Shown here piece by piece: positions 26,798 through 37,062 of a stretch of DNA of 64,000 bases. Location of the stretch: the NCBI RefSeq assembly GCF_006088715.1, contig NZ_CP030771.1:5537501-5601500 (forward strand), read 5' to 3'. The stretch's first letter is position 1; each line of letters opens with the position of its first letter. The translations under genes and the position numbers were made by a program. Source of the DNA: Streptomyces sp. YIM 121038 (lineage in GTDB: Bacteria > Actinomycetota > Actinomycetes > Streptomycetales > Streptomycetaceae). Below the pieces are notes generated by a model. That model did not search any database. It saw nothing but the letters and a program-made list of their open reading frames with translations, and was not told the DNA's origin.

Positions 26798-28532
26798 TGC
26801 CCAGGAGGGCCATGCCCTGGTGGAGGGTGCGGGCCGTCAGGTCGCAGAGGAACAGGCGGTTCTCGACCTGGGCCGGGGTGTCCGCCTTCAGGACCGGGCA
26901 CTTGTCGTAGAACGTCGTGTACAGGGACGCCAGCTGGTAGAGGTAGGCCGCCAGCTTGTGCGGGGCGTACTCGGCGGCGGCCTCGAAGACCGTGTCGCCG
27001 AACGCGTCCAGGTGCAGGCCGAGGGCGCGCTCCGCCGGGGACAGCTCCAGCTCGGGGTGCGCGGCCGGCCGGGTCTCGCCCGCCTTGCGCAGGATCGACT
27101 GGATGCGGGCGTACGCGTACTGGAGGTAGACGGAGGTGTCGCCGTTGAGCGAGACCATCTGGTCCAGGTCGAACTTGTAGTCGCGGCTCGGTGACGTGGA
27201 CAGGTCCGCGTACTTCACCGCGCCGATGCCGACCTGCGCGGCCCGCTCCTGGATCTCGTCCTCGGTGAGGTCCTGCGCCTTCTCGCGCACCACCTCCGCG
27301 GCACGCTGCACCGCCTCGTCGAGGAGGTCCTCAAGCCGCACGGTCTCGCCCTCACGCGTCTTGAACGGCTTGCCGTCCGCGCCGAGCACCGTGCCGTAGC
27401 CCATGTTGTGCGCGGTGACGTCGTCGTTCAGCCACCCGGCCCGCCGGGCCGTCTCGAAGACCATCCGGAAGTGCAGGGACTGGCGTACGTCCACCACGTA
27501 CAGGAGCGTCGTCGCGTGCAGGCCGAAGACGCGGTCGCGGATCGCGGACAGGTCCGAGGCCGCGTAGCCGAAACCGCCGTCGGCCTTCTGCACGATCAGC
27601 GGGACCGGCTTGTCGTCCTTGCCCTTGATGTCGTCGAAGAAGACGACGAGCGCGCCCTCGGAGCGGACGGCGACGCCCGACTCCTCCAGCATGCGGGCCG
27701 TCTCGGCCATCATGTCGTTGTACGCGGACTCACCGACGATCTCCTCGTCACGGATCCGCATGTCCAGCTTCTCGAAGACCGAGTAGAAGTAGACCTTCGA
27801 CTCGTCCACGAACCGCTGCCACAGCTCCAGGGTCTCCTTGTCGCCGGACTGGAGGGCGACGACCCGCTTGCGGGCCCGCTCCTTGAAGTCCTCGTCGGCG
27901 TCGAAGACCGCGCGCGAGGCCTTGTACACCCGGTTCAGGTTCGACATGGCCTGCTGGCCGTCCGTGTCGGTCTCCCCGGCCAGCTCGGCGGGGTTCTCGA
28001 TCAGGTACTGGATGAGCATGCCGAACTGGGTGCCCCAGTCGCCGATGTGGTGCCGGCCGACCGTCCGCTCGCCGGTGAAGTCGAGCATGCCGCGCAGTGC
28101 GTCACCGATGACCGCCGAGCGCAGGTGGCCGACGTGCATCTCCTTCGCCACGTTCGGCTGGGCGTAGTCGACGACCGTGGTGCCGGGCTCGGCCTTCACG
28201 GGCACCCCGAGACGGTCGCCGTCGGCCGCGCGGGCCGCGAGCGTCTCGGTGATCGCCCGGTCCGTGACCGTGATGTTCAGGAAGCCGGGGCCGGAGACCT
28301 CGACGTCCTTCAGGAGCTCCGGCGCGTCGATCGACTCGACGACCCGCGTCGCGAGGTCACGCGGGTTGGCCTTCTGCTTCTTGGCGAGCGCGAGGATCCC
28401 GTTGGCCTGGAAGTCGGCCCTGTCACTGCGTCGCAGCAGCGGGTCGGCGGGGGCGGCCTCCGGCAGGGCTGCCGAGAGGGCGTCCGCGAGGCGCTGGTGG
28501 ACGGAGGCGGTGAGGGACTGGACCGAGGCCAT
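26775..28532 (-). CDS. argS: arginyl-tRNA synthetase
   Basis: Charges tRNA(Arg), class I, 585 aa. An N-terminal ArgRS domain (1-110) is followed by the HIGH-type signature in [16 protein letters not shown], the tightly conserved [14 protein letters not shown], and the C-terminal anticodon-binding domain (from about 455, [15 protein letters not shown]), ending in the typical [14 protein letters not shown] tail. ATG 28532 gives the standard N terminus ([10 protein letters not shown]). It diverges from lysS with 229 bp between. Confidence 0.97.
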   Translation of the reverse strand: MASVQSLTASVHQRLADALSAALPEAAPADPLLRRSDRADFQANGILALAKKQKANPRDLATRVVESIDAPELLKDVEVSGPGFLNITVTDRAITETLAARAADGDRLGVPVKAEPGTTVVDYAQPNVAKEMHVGHLRSAVIGDALRGMLDFTGERTVGRHHIGDWGTQFGMLIQYLIENPAELAGETDTDGQQAMSNLNRVYKASRAVFDADEDFKERARKRVVALQSGDKETLELWQRFVDESKVYFYSVFEKLDMRIRDEEIVGESAYNDMMAETARMLEESGVAVRSEGALVVFFDDIKGKDDKPVPLIVQKADGGFGYAASDLSAIRDRVFGLHATTLLYVVDVRQSLHFRMVFETARRAGWLNDDVTAHNMGYGTVLGADGKPFKTREGETVRLEDLLDEAVQRAAEVVREKAQDLTEDEIQERAAQVGIGAVKYADLSTSPSRDYKFDLDQMVSLNGDTSVYLQYAYARIQSILRKAGETRPAAHPELELSPAERALGLHLDAFGDTVFEAAAEYAPHKLAAYLYQLASLYTTFYDKCPVLKADTPAQVENRLFLCDLTARTLHQGMALLGIRTPERL

Positions 28533-28761
28533 GGAGTGGGTGCCGTTCTCCTCGAGGGTGTGGGTAGACCCGGTCAGTATCCCATGGGGCGTCCAGCGGA
28601 TTTCGCGGTCGCGACGGGGCCGCACACCCGTGCTCCACCGCAGGTGGGCGGGCGGAACGGAAAGGCGTTTTCGCGGTTGCGGGGCGACCTGGGAGAATGG
28701 TGCGGTCCAGCGGTACGCCCGTACGTACCGGCATCGAGGCAGGAAAAGAAGGGCGCCGATC

Positions 28762-30525
28762 GTGGCTCAGAGCACCGATACCACCGACTGGGTCTCCCGC
28801 TACGCGGACGAGGTCATCGCCGAGTCGGAGCGTCGTGCCGCGGGCGCGAAATCCGCCACCGCCGCACCGGTGATCGTGGTGGCCTCGGGCCTGTCCCCCT
28901 CCGGCCCCATCCACCTGGGCAACCTGCGCGAGGTCATGACTCCGCACCTGGTCGCCGACGAGATCCGCCGCCGCGGCCACACGGTGCGCCACCTGATCTC
29001 CTGGGACGACTACGACCGCTACCGCAAGGTCCCGGCCGGCGTCCCCGGCATCGACGAGTCCTGGGCCGAGCACATCGGCAAGCCGCTGACCTCGGTGCCC
29101 GCCCCCGCCGGATCCGCGCACCCGAACTGGGCCGAGCACTTCAAGTCCGCGATGATCGCCTCCCTGCACGAGCTGGGCGTCGAGTTCGACGGGATCAGCC
29201 AGACCGAGCAGTACACCTCGGGCGTCTACCGCGAGCAGATCCTGCACGCGATGAAGCACCGCGCCGACATCGACGCGATCCTCGACCAGTACCGCACCAA
29301 GAAGGACCCCGCCAAGGGCAAGAAGCAGGCCCAGAAGCCCGTCGACGAGGCCGAGCTGGAGGCCGCCGAGGGCTCCGGCGCCGCGGGCGAGGACGACGGC
29401 AGCGGCGGCTCCGCCGGGTACTTCCCGTACAAGCCGTACTGCGGCCGCTGCGAGAAGGACCTCACCACCGTCACCTCCTACGACGACGAGACCACCGAGC
29501 TGGCCTACGTCTGCACCGCGTGCGGCTTCGACGAGACCGTCCTGCTGAGCGAGTTCAACCGCGGCAAGCTCGTCTGGAAGGTCGACTGGCCCATGCGCTG
29601 GGCCTACGAGGGCGTGGTCTTCGAGCCGAGCGGCGTGGACCACTCGTCCCCCGGCTCCTCGTTCGTCGTCGGCGGCCAGATCGTCCGGCAGATCTTCGAC
29701 GGCGTGCAGCCCATCGGCCCCATGTACGCCTTCGTCGGCATCAGCGGCATGGCCAAGATGTCCTCCTCCCGCGGCGGCGTGCCCACGCCCGCCGACGCGC
29801 TGAAGATCATGGAAGCGCCGCTGCTCCGCTGGCTGTACGCGCGCCGCAAGCCCAACCAGTCCTTCAAGATCGCCTTCGACCAGGAGATCCAGCGGCTCTA
29901 CGACGAGTGGGACAAGCTGGAGGCCAAGGTCGCCGACGGCAGCGCGCTGCCCGCCGACGCCGCCGCGCACGCCCGCGCCGTGCGCACCGCCGCGGGCGAG
30001 CTGCCGCGGACCCCGCGCCCGCTGCCCTACCGCACGCTGGCCTCCGTCGCCGACATCACCGCGGGAGCCGAGGACCAGACCCTGCGGATCCTGAGCGACC
30101 TCGACCCGTCGGCGCCGCTCGCCTCCCTCGACGAGGTCCGGCCCCGGCTCGACCGCGCCGAGAACTGGATCACCACGCAGGTCCCCGCCGACGCCCGGAC
30201 CATCGTGCGGTCCGAGCCCGACGCGGAGCTCCTGTCCTCCCTGGACGACGAGGCCCGCGAGTCGCTGCGGCTCCTCCTGGAGGGCCTGGACTCGCACTGG
30301 TCCCTGGACGGTCTGACGCACCTCGTGTACGGCGTGCCGAAGGTGCGGGCCGGGTTCTCGGCCGACGCCACGGCCAAGGAGCTGCCGCCGGAGATCAAGG
30401 TGGCACAGCGCACCTTCTTCGCGCTCCTGTACCGCCTCCTGGTCACCCGGGAGACCGGGCCGCGGCTGCCCACGCTGCTGCTCGCGGTGGGGGCGGAGCG
30501 GGTGCGCAAGCTCCTCGGAGCCTGA
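28762..30525 (+). CDS. lysS: lysyl-tRNA synthetase, class I
   Basis: Charges tRNA(Lys) through the archaeal-type class I fold, 587 aa. Signatures: [18 protein letters not shown] (HIGH region) and [11 protein letters not shown] (KMSKS region). A zinc-ribbon-like insert has two Cys pairs (CGRCEK, CTACGF), and an acidic, Lys-rich insert lies near 180-210. Class I LysRS is known in Streptomyces and some other bacteria. GTG 28762 with agaaggg eight bases upstream is the natural start; the frame is open far upstream by chance. Confidence 0.95.
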   Translation: MAQSTDTTDWVSRYADEVIAESERRAAGAKSATAAPVIVVASGLSPSGPIHLGNLREVMTPHLVADEIRRRGHTVRHLISWDDYDRYRKVPAGVPGIDESWAEHIGKPLTSVPAPAGSAHPNWAEHFKSAMIASLHELGVEFDGISQTEQYTSGVYREQILHAMKHRADIDAILDQYRTKKDPAKGKKQAQKPVDEAELEAAEGSGAAGEDDGSGGSAGYFPYKPYCGRCEKDLTTVTSYDDETTELAYVCTACGFDETVLLSEFNRGKLVWKVDWPMRWAYEGVVFEPSGVDHSSPGSSFVVGGQIVRQIFDGVQPIGPMYAFVGISGMAKMSSSRGGVPTPADALKIMEAPLLRWLYARRKPNQSFKIAFDQEIQRLYDEWDKLEAKVADGSALPADAAAHARAVRTAAGELPRTPRPLPYRTLASVADITAGAEDQTLRILSDLDPSAPLASLDEVRPRLDRAENWITTQVPADARTIVRSEPDAELLSSLDDEARESLRLLLEGLDSHWSLDGLTHLVYGVPKVRAGFSADATAKELPPEIKVAQRTFFALLYRLLVTRETGPRLPTLLLAVGAERVRKLLGA

Positions 30526-30595
30526 CCTGGCCCCTGGGCCTCGAACGGGGGGCGGGCCCTGGCGACAGGGTTGCTCGGCAGCTGGGGCTGTGCCC

Positions 30596-30640
30596 ACCCC
30601 TCCCCAAGCTCTCGGCTTCGCTCGAGCAGGGGATGCCCCA
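30596..30640. repeat. dispersed Streptomyces palindromic element
   Basis: Contains ccccaagctctcggcttcgc followed by tcgagcaggggatgcccca, a sequence I recognise as a common intergenic element of Streptomyces genomes. It folds on agctctcg/cgagc and cccc/gggg complementarity. It lies 70 bp after lysS and could act as a terminator. Confidence 0.7.
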
Positions 30641-30687
30641 CTCGCCCTGCGGGACGATTGCCCACAGCCAGGGGGGTTCCGTCCGCT

Positions 30688-30877
30688 CAGTCGCGGCGCG
30701 GGGCGTCGGGGCCGGGGTGGCGACGCCTGGTGTGACGGGTGGGTGGGTGGGGAGAATCCCGCCGCGGTAGCGGCGGGTCCGCTGACCACGCAGTCGCGGC
30801 GCGGGGCGTCGGGGCCGGGCGGGCGAAGCTCTGGTGTGACGGGTGGGTGGGTGGGAGGAAACCCGCCGCGGTAGCGG
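30688..30877. repeat. two imperfect ~87-bp direct repeats
   Basis: Copy A (30688-30773) and copy B (30791-30877) share cagtcgcggcgcggggcgtc, ggtgtgacgggtgggtgggt and cccgccgcggtagcgg, in the same order. They lie between the convergent lysS and DUF2637-like genes. No ORF of substance is seen in this 375-bp gap. Confidence 0.75.
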
Positions 30878-30900
30878 TGGGGTGGTTCAGCCGCGCTCGG

Positions 30901-32451
30901 TCAGGCGATGTGTTCCTCGGCGTCCAGGTCCTGCTGGTAGCGGTCCCGGAAGCCGCGCAGGTAGGGGCGGAGCGTGCTCTCCGCGAGGGGGCCGCCCGCC
31001 TGGCCCGTGATGCCGTACAGGTCCATCAGGTACAGGCTGAACTGCCGGGCGTTCGGATAGTCCCCCATCTCGCTCACGTACTTGCGGAAGGCGTTGAAGT
31101 ACGCCTCCTCGCGCGTCATGTCGTCCGGAAGCCCCGGACCGCCCTCGACGGGCTCGGGCAGCGGCTCCGGTTCCGCCTCGGGCCGCGGCTCCTCGGGGGC
31201 CCGCTCGGCGCGCGGGTTCGGGATCAGCTGGCCGTTCGCCAGCGGGCGGGTGCGGCCGGGCCCCGACGGGACGCGGAACTCGGGCGCGTCCGCGGCCTCC
31301 GCCGACTCCGGAGCGGCGACCGGAGCCTGCCGCGCGTACGGCCGCGCGTCCTCGAACGTCTCGTAGGCCTCGTACGCCTGCTGCTCCTCGTACGCCGCCT
31401 GCTCGTCGTACCACTCGTCGTACGGGCCCTCCGGGTCGTACGGGAGCGGCGCCTCGCCCTGGGGACGCTGCTGCGGCGCCGCGAACCACGGGCTGCCGTG
31501 CTGCCCGGGCGCCCGCTGATCCTCGACCTGCTCGACCTGCTCGACCTGCTCGATCTGCCCGGCCTCCGTGGGCTGCTGAGGCCGCTGCGGCTTCTGGAGG
31601 TCCACGGGCCGCTCGGGCGCGGGCCCGGCCTCCGCGGCAGGGGCGGCGGCAGCGGCAGGGGCAGCCGTCGCCGGGCCGGGCGCCGGAGCCAGCTGCGGCT
31701 GCTGGGCGGCCGGCGCGACCACGGGCACGGGCACGGCCGCGGGCACGGGAGGCAGCAGCGCGGGCTCGATGCCCGCCGCGGCCAGCCCCGCCGGAGCGGT
31801 CTCCGCCAGCGGCACACCGTAACGGGCGAGCCGCAGCGGCATCAGCGACTCCACCGGAGCCTTGGTGCGCCAGCGCCGCCCGAAGCGGGAGCGCAGCCGC
31901 GCCTGGTAGACGAGCCGCTCCTGCTCCAGCTTGATGACCTGGTCGTAACTCCGCAGCTCCCACAGCTTCATCCGGCGCCACAGCAGGAACGTGGGCAGCG
32001 GGGAGAGCAGCCAGCGCGTCAGGCGCACGCCCTCCATGTGCTTGTCGGCCGTGATGTCCGCGATCCGCCCGACCGCGTGCCGCGCGGCCTCCACCGCCAC
32101 CACGAAGAGCACCGGGATCACGGCGTGCATGCCCACGCCCAGCGGATCCGGCCACGCCGCCGCCCCGTTGAACGCGATCGTCGCCGCCGTCAGGAGCCAC
32201 GCCGTCTGGCGGAGCAGCGGGAACGGGATGCGGATCCAGGTGAGGAGCAGGTCGAGCGCGAGGAGCACACAGATGCCCGCGTCGATGCCGATCGGGAACA
32301 CTACCGAGAAGGTGCCGAAGCCCTTCTTCTCGGCGAGCTCGCGCACGGCCGCGTACGAACCGGCGAAGCCGATACCGGCGATGACGAGCGCACCGAAGAC
32401 GACGACCCCGATGAGTATCCGGTGCATGCGTGTCAGCTGCATCGCGGCCAC
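30901..32451 (-). CDS. DUF2637-like multipass membrane protein with long cytoplasmic tail
   Basis: A 516-aa protein. Residues 1-130 contain about four membrane spans (ILIGVVVFGALVIAGIGFAG, GIDAGICVLLALDLLLTW, WLLTAATIAFNGAAA, HAVIPVLFVVAVEAARHAV), as in DUF2637/Spd-like proteins of Streptomyces plasmids and chromosomes. A basic segment follows (RWLLSPLPTFLLWRRMKLWELRSYDQV), then a low-complexity Pro/Ala region (215-300), a Glu-Gln repeat, Tyr-rich acidic stretches, and a conserved C-terminal block (TREEAYFNAFRKYVSEMGDYP). The role may be in DNA transfer or cell envelope, unproven. GTG 32451 has an ideal ggagggg site; ATG 32442 is the alternative. Confidence 0.78.
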   Translation of the reverse strand: MAAMQLTRMHRILIGVVVFGALVIAGIGFAGSYAAVRELAEKKGFGTFSVVFPIGIDAGICVLLALDLLLTWIRIPFPLLRQTAWLLTAATIAFNGAAAWPDPLGVGMHAVIPVLFVVAVEAARHAVGRIADITADKHMEGVRLTRWLLSPLPTFLLWRRMKLWELRSYDQVIKLEQERLVYQARLRSRFGRRWRTKAPVESLMPLRLARYGVPLAETAPAGLAAAGIEPALLPPVPAAVPVPVVAPAAQQPQLAPAPGPATAAPAAAAAPAAEAGPAPERPVDLQKPQRPQQPTEAGQIEQVEQVEQVEDQRAPGQHGSPWFAAPQQRPQGEAPLPYDPEGPYDEWYDEQAAYEEQQAYEAYETFEDARPYARQAPVAAPESAEAADAPEFRVPSGPGRTRPLANGQLIPNPRAERAPEEPRPEAEPEPLPEPVEGGPGLPDDMTREEAYFNAFRKYVSEMGDYPNARQFSLYLMDLYGITGQAGGPLAESTLRPYLRGFRDRYQQDLDAEEHIA

Positions 32452-32668
32452 CCGCGAACCCCTCCCTATTCCGGCTGTTGCGAGCGACAGCGTGGCACAT
32501 GTGTGCGGCCGAGCGTGAGCCGGTACCGCTGGCCCGGGCGCCGGCACACCCCTCGGCCCGTGTGTCACAGGTCGTCAACAGCGCCAACCGAACGGGAAGT
32601 TCCGCTCTCTTGCGGCACGGACGGAAAGCCCCCGTCCGCCGCCCGCACCAGCCGAGGAGACTCCCGCC

Positions 32669-33592
32669 ATGACCGCCACCGCCACCGCCAGAACCCGCAT
32701 CTTCCGGCGCCGGGCCACGGGGCTCGCCGTCGCCGGTACGGCCCTCGTCCTCGCCGTCCCGGCCTCGGCGACGGCCCTGGCGGGGCAGGGCGCGGCCGCG
32801 GCCGCCGACCCGGTCTCCGTCCTGAAGTACACCGCCAAGGAACGCAAGGACGCCCTCGCCTACTGGACGCCCGCCCGGATGAAGGCCGTCGGGAAGTCCG
32901 TGGACCTCGGCCCGACGGGCCCGAAGGCCAAGCCGTGGCGTGGCCCCACGCTGAAGACCGTCGGGCGGCTCTTCTTCGTCAACGCAGGCGGCGCCGACAC
33001 CTGGTGCACCGCCACGGCCGTCAAGAGCGCCAACCGCTCCGCCGTGATGACCGCGGCCCACTGCGTGCGCCGGGGCTCCTCCCCGTACAACACCAACACC
33101 GCCATGGTGTTCGTCCCCGCCTACCACAAGGGCAGGACGCCGTACGGCGCGTTCGCCGTCCGGCAGGCCGCGACCCCGCGCACCTGGGAGAAGGACTCCG
33201 TCAACGACATGTCCGCGCTGACCGTCGACGCCGACAAGGACGGCAAGAAGGTCACCGATGCCGTCGGCGGCCAGGCCATCGCCTTCGACCGCCCGGTGGG
33301 CGGCACCGTCTCCGCCTTCGGCTACTCCGCCACCCGCCCGCAGCGCGGCGAGGAACTCCTGCGCTGCACCGGTACGGCCAAGAAGGAGCACGGCCAGCAG
33401 GCCATCTCCTGCGACATGAGCGGCGGTTCCAGCGGCGGCCCGTGGCTGGCCGGATTCAACACCACCACGGGCAAGGGCGGCGTCCTGGTCTCGGTCAACA
33501 GCGCGCTGGACTCGCTGACCCCGACCAAGATGTACGGAGAGGTGTGGAAGGCCACGGCCCAGAAGGTCTACGACCGGGCGCAGGGCCGCTGA
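32669..33592 (+). CDS. secreted trypsin-like serine peptidase
   Basis: A 307-aa protein with an N-terminal signal (basic start then GLAVAGTALVLAVPASATAL, cleavage near residue 40-47). The chymotrypsin-fold triad is visible: His in VMTAAHCVRRG, Asp in VNDMSALTV, and Ser in MSGGSSGGPWL. Cys pairs near WCTA/AHC and RCTG/SCDMS fit disulfides. It probably acts outside the cell; substrate is unknown. ATG 32669 is preceded by gaggagactcccgcc. A terminator follows. Confidence 0.9.
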   Translation: MTATATARTRIFRRRATGLAVAGTALVLAVPASATALAGQGAAAAADPVSVLKYTAKERKDALAYWTPARMKAVGKSVDLGPTGPKAKPWRGPTLKTVGRLFFVNAGGADTWCTATAVKSANRSAVMTAAHCVRRGSSPYNTNTAMVFVPAYHKGRTPYGAFAVRQAATPRTWEKDSVNDMSALTVDADKDGKKVTDAVGGQAIAFDRPVGGTVSAFGYSATRPQRGEELLRCTGTAKKEHGQQAISCDMSGGSSGGPWLAGFNTTTGKGGVLVSVNSALDSLTPTKMYGEVWKATAQKVYDRAQGR

Positions 33593-33603
33593 CGAAGAAC
33601 CGG

Positions 33604-33634
33604 AAGCCCGGCCGCGCGCCGCGGCCGGGCCTTT
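33604..33634 (+). terminator. terminator after the secreted peptidase
   Basis: A perfect 11-bp stem (33606-33616 with 33620-33630), loop cgc, flanked by aa and cttt, a few bases after the peptidase stop codon. Confidence 0.85.
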
Positions 33635-33678
33635 CCGTGCCTGTCTGCCCGCGTGTCCGCCGGTCCGGCGGGCCCGCT

Positions 33679-34590
33679 CTAGTGCTTGGCGCCGTCGAGG
33701 GCCGAGCCCTTGCCGTCCCCGGCCTTCGGCTTGTCCTTGGCGTCGCTCTTCGCGCCGTCGTCGGCGCCGTCCTTCGCGCCGTCCTTCGTGTCGCCCTTGG
33801 CGTCGCCCTTCGGCTTGTCCGAAGTCGCCGGGCCGCCCGCCTTGTTCGCCGCGACGACCGACGCGGCGGCCTCCTTCGCGGCCTTCTGCGTGGCCTTGCC
33901 GAGGTCGGCGGCGTTCGGCTGCTTGTCGCCCGCGAGGCCCGCGCCGTTGTAGTCGACGGTGACGACGGCGTTCTCCACGCGCGTCACCAGGGTCTGCTGC
34001 TTGAAGGTCTCCTTGCCCTTGGTCACGTCGTAGCTGACCAGCGTCGCCTGGTCGCCCGTGCCCGGCACCGGAGTGGTCTTCGCGCTCTTCGCGCCCTTGA
34101 CCGCCTGCGCGTCCGCGACCTGCTTGGCGAAGTTGGCCTGCGCGCGCTTGGCGCCGCTGCCCAGGGACTGGTCGGACTCGAAGCGGTTCAGGGAGACCCG
34201 CAGCCAGCGGAACTGGGAGCCGTCGACGCCGTTGTCCTCCAGGCTCTCCCAGGTGCAGTTGCCCCGCGTCGACACGTCGTCCGACGTGCCCGTCTTGCCC
34301 GCCTTGTCCTTGGCGGACGGAACGAGGCCGTCCAGCGTCTTCTTCGAGAGCGTCCTGCAGGGCTCGGGAAGCTTCCCGTACGCGGCCTTCTCGACGGTCG
34401 CGGCCTCACCGCCGGAGCCCTTCGACGCCGAGGCGGAGGGCTTGTCCGCGGAGTCCTTCTTGCCGCCGTCCGAACCGGAGCCGGAGTCGTCGCCGCTGCA
34501 GGCGGCGGCGAAGAGGATCACCGGTGCGGCGGCCGCGCCCACCAGAACGCGGGTGAGTCGCTGTCGCTGTCGCTGTGCGGGTCGGTGCAT
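33679..34590 (-). CDS. DUF3558-like lipoprotein
   Basis: A 303-aa lipoprotein. The signal runs RVLVGAAAAPVILFAAAC with lipobox AAAC, then a Ser/Gly/Asp/Lys linker. The DUF3558-like core has LPEPCRTLSKKTLDGLVP and RGNCTWES (a Cys pair), and the tail is Lys/Asp/Ala repeats (KGDTKDGAKDGADDGAKSD). Function is unknown. It shares LPEPC and G(N/C).C.W elements with the neighbouring lipoprotein 34726-35655, so they are paralogues. ATG 34590 follows gaagga. Confidence 0.84.
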   Translation of the reverse strand: MHRPAQRQRQRLTRVLVGAAAAPVILFAAACSGDDSGSGSDGGKKDSADKPSASASKGSGGEAATVEKAAYGKLPEPCRTLSKKTLDGLVPSAKDKAGKTGTSDDVSTRGNCTWESLEDNGVDGSQFRWLRVSLNRFESDQSLGSGAKRAQANFAKQVADAQAVKGAKSAKTTPVPGTGDQATLVSYDVTKGKETFKQQTLVTRVENAVVTVDYNGAGLAGDKQPNAADLGKATQKAAKEAAASVVAANKAGGPATSDKPKGDAKGDTKDGAKDGADDGAKSDAKDKPKAGDGKGSALDGAKH

Positions 34591-34725
34591 GGTTCCTTCA
34601 CTCGTGTTCGCTCGTGGCGTCCGTGCCGGGTGCGCGTGGACCACGGGGTCCGTTGGGCCACCGTACGCGGTGAGCGACGCGGGTGACCCGGCTTCCCGGG
34701 AGCCCGGACCGGCCTCCCGGACCCG

Positions 34726-35655
34726 TCAGCCGTTGAACCTGTCGCTGAGGTTTTCGGCCAGTTCGCGCGCGTTGTCCTGCATTTCCTTGGAGTCCGGGAC
34801 CTCGGTGCGGCGGGCGGGCTGCTCGTCGTACTCGACGGTGACGACGACGTTCGACGTGCGGAACACCACAGTCACGGTCCGGTGCCGGCTCGCCGACGCG
34901 GCGGTGCTGAGCACGTCCGCGAGGAACGCCTCGTCGCCCAGGTCGTCCAGGGTGCGGGACTCCAGGCCCTCCGGGGTGGCCTCGGGGTCGGGGGTGTCCC
35001 CGGGCTCGGCCCCGTCGCCCTTCCCGACCTCGGCGGCCGCGCCGCCCTGCGCCCGGGCGGCGACCTGGGTCCCTTCGGAGCCCGTGGGCTTCTCGGACCC
35101 CTCGGGCTCCTTCGACCCCTTCGACCCCTCCGGTCCCTCGGACTCGTCCGACCCTTCGGAACCCGACGGGGACGGGGACCCCTTCTCGGACCCCGAGGCC
35201 GACGGCTCCGGGAGGTCCGCCTCGCGGAGCTTCGTCCGGTAGACCTCCTGCGCGCGGGCGTCGTCGCTCACGGCCCCGTCGTAGGAGACGACGCGCTCGA
35301 AGTCGACGAGCAGGTGGTGCGTGGCGTCGGGGGACTCGACCTTCCAGCGGCAGCCCACGCGGCGGTCGGTGTCGTAGGTGACCGTGGGGGAGCCCCCGTA
35401 GGCCTTCTCGCGCTGGTCGGCGTCCTCGATCTCCTCGATGCCGGGCAGCATCGCGTCGAGCGTCGAGTTGTCGACCGCGCCACAGGGCTCGGGCAGGGTG
35501 CGGTACCTGCCGGGCTCGGCGGCCGTCGTCGAACCGCCCGCGTCGCCGGACTTGCCGTCGCCGCCGTCGTCGTGGCCCGAGCCGCCGGTGCAGCCGGCGA
35601 GCAGTGCCACGAGGAGGACCGCGGCGCCCGGTACGTAGACCTTCCTCCGCTGCAC
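34726..35655 (-). CDS. DUF3558-like lipoprotein
   Basis: A 309-aa lipoprotein. The signal VPGAAVLLVALLAGC gives lipobox LAGC. A short linker leads to the DUF3558-like core (RTLPEPCGAVDNSTLDAMLPGI, RRVGCRWKVES). Residues about 150-215 are a Ser/Glu/Gly/Pro low-complexity insertion (EGSDESEGPEGSKGSKEPEG) before a second core part ending in VVVTVEYDEQPARR. It is a diverged paralogue of 33679-34590, 135 bp away and in the same direction. It diverges from rtcB. Confidence 0.84.
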   Translation of the reverse strand: MQRRKVYVPGAAVLLVALLAGCTGGSGHDDGGDGKSGDAGGSTTAAEPGRYRTLPEPCGAVDNSTLDAMLPGIEEIEDADQREKAYGGSPTVTYDTDRRVGCRWKVESPDATHHLLVDFERVVSYDGAVSDDARAQEVYRTKLREADLPEPSASGSEKGSPSPSGSEGSDESEGPEGSKGSKEPEGSEKPTGSEGTQVAARAQGGAAAEVGKGDGAEPGDTPDPEATPEGLESRTLDDLGDEAFLADVLSTAASASRHRTVTVVFRTSNVVVTVEYDEQPARRTEVPDSKEMQDNARELAENLSDRFNG

Positions 35656-35847
35656 CGTGCTGGCTCCTCTCGGTCCTGTCCGGTCCGTCCGGCCTGGTTA
35701 TTGGGTTGCCGCCGGCGGGCGGCCGGTGGACACAATGTGTATCGCACGCGCTGCCGTGGACGCCGGTCCGTTTTCCCATTCGTTGACCTTGGCGCCGGTA
35801 TTTGCGCTCCAGTGCTTTTGCTTTGGTTCCGGGGGAATGAGGACGGT

Positions 35848-37041
35848 ATGTCGTACGTAGAGGTTCCGGGCGCGCAGGTGCCGATCCGGATGTGGGCCGA
35901 CCCCAGCACGGTCGAGGACGTCGCGATGCAGCAGCTGCGGAACGTGGCCACGCTGCCGTGGATCAAGGGTCTGGCCGTCATGCCGGACGTCCACTTCGGC
36001 AAGGGGGCGACGGTCGGCTCCGTGATCGCCATGAAGGACGCGGTGTGCCCGGCGGCGGTCGGCGTCGACATCGGCTGCGGCATGTCCGCCGTCCGCACGT
36101 CCCTCACCGCCAACGACCTCCCCGGCGACCTCTCCCGCCTCCGCTCGAAGATCGAGCAGGCGATTCCGGTGGGCCGCGGGATGCACGACTCCCCGGTCGA
36201 CCCGGGGACCTTCCACGGCTTCGCCACGGCGGGGTGGGACGGGTTCTGGGGGCGGTTCGAGGGGGTGGCGGAAACGGTCAAGTTCCGTCAGGAGCGCGCC
36301 ATTAAGCAGATGGGAACGCTCGGAAGCGGCAACCACTTTGTCGAAGTTTGCGTGGATTTGACAGGTTGTGTCTGGTTGATGCTGCACTCCGGCTCCCGCA
36401 ACATCGGCAAGGAGCTGGCCGACCACCACATCGGCGTGGCCCGGGACCTGCCGCACAACCAGGGCCTGGTGGACCGCGATCTGGCGGTCTTCGTCGCCGA
36501 CACCCCGCAGATGGCCGCGTACCGGAACGACCTCTTCTGGGCCCAGGAGTACGCGAAGTACAACCGCGCGATCATGATGGCGCTCCTGAAGGACGTCGTC
36601 CGCAAGGAGTTCAAGAAGGCCAGGCCGACGTTCGAGCAGGAGATCTCCTGCCACCACAACTACGTGGCGGAGGAGCGGTACGACGGCATGGACCTGCTCG
36701 TCACCCGCAAGGGCGCGATCCGCGCGGGCTCCGGCGACTACGGCATCATCCCGGGCTCCATGGGCACCGGCTCGTACATCGTGAAGGGGCTCGGCAACGA
36801 CGCGTCGTTCAACTCGGCCTCGCACGGCGCGGGCCGCAGGATGAGCCGGAACGCCGCGAAGAAGCGCTTCTCCACACAGGACCTGGAGGAGCAGACGCGG
36901 GGCGTGGAGTGCCGCAAGGACTCGGGCGTCGTGGACGAGATCCCCGGCGCGTACAAGCCGATCGAGAAGGTCATCGACCAGCAGACCGACCTGGTCGCCG
37001 TCGTGGCGAAGCTCAAGCAGGTGGTGTGCGTGAAGGGCTGA
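35848..37041 (+). CDS. rtcB: RtcB-family RNA ligase
   Basis: A GTP- and Mn-dependent 3'-phosphate RNA ligase, 397 aa, acting in RNA repair or tRNA healing. Metal-site motifs: GVDIGCGMSA (Asp and Cys), LGSGNHFVEV (His), LMLHSGSRNIG (His) and SCHHNYV. The guanylylated histidine is His326 in SASHGAGRRMSR. No archease or rtcA/rtcR neighbour is present. ATG 35848 gives the normal N terminus (MSYVEVPGAQVPIRMW); the long upstream frame is chance. It is followed by a convergent small membrane protein. Confidence 0.95.
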   Translation: MSYVEVPGAQVPIRMWADPSTVEDVAMQQLRNVATLPWIKGLAVMPDVHFGKGATVGSVIAMKDAVCPAAVGVDIGCGMSAVRTSLTANDLPGDLSRLRSKIEQAIPVGRGMHDSPVDPGTFHGFATAGWDGFWGRFEGVAETVKFRQERAIKQMGTLGSGNHFVEVCVDLTGCVWLMLHSGSRNIGKELADHHIGVARDLPHNQGLVDRDLAVFVADTPQMAAYRNDLFWAQEYAKYNRAIMMALLKDVVRKEFKKARPTFEQEISCHHNYVAEERYDGMDLLVTRKGAIRAGSGDYGIIPGSMGTGSYIVKGLGNDASFNSASHGAGRRMSRNAAKKRFSTQDLEEQTRGVECRKDSGVVDEIPGAYKPIEKVIDQQTDLVAVVAKLKQVVCVKG

Positions 37042-37062
37042 CACCCCCCTCCGCGTTCGGGG

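Noticed and set aside
27408..30770. Plus-strand open frame of 1120 codons
   Set aside because: Antisense to argS and out of frame with lysS; no recognisable domain.
30739..34686. Plus-strand open frame of 1315 codons
   Set aside because: Antisense to the DUF2637-like gene and out of frame with the protease and lipoprotein genes; composition is that of a GC-rich shadow frame with no domains.
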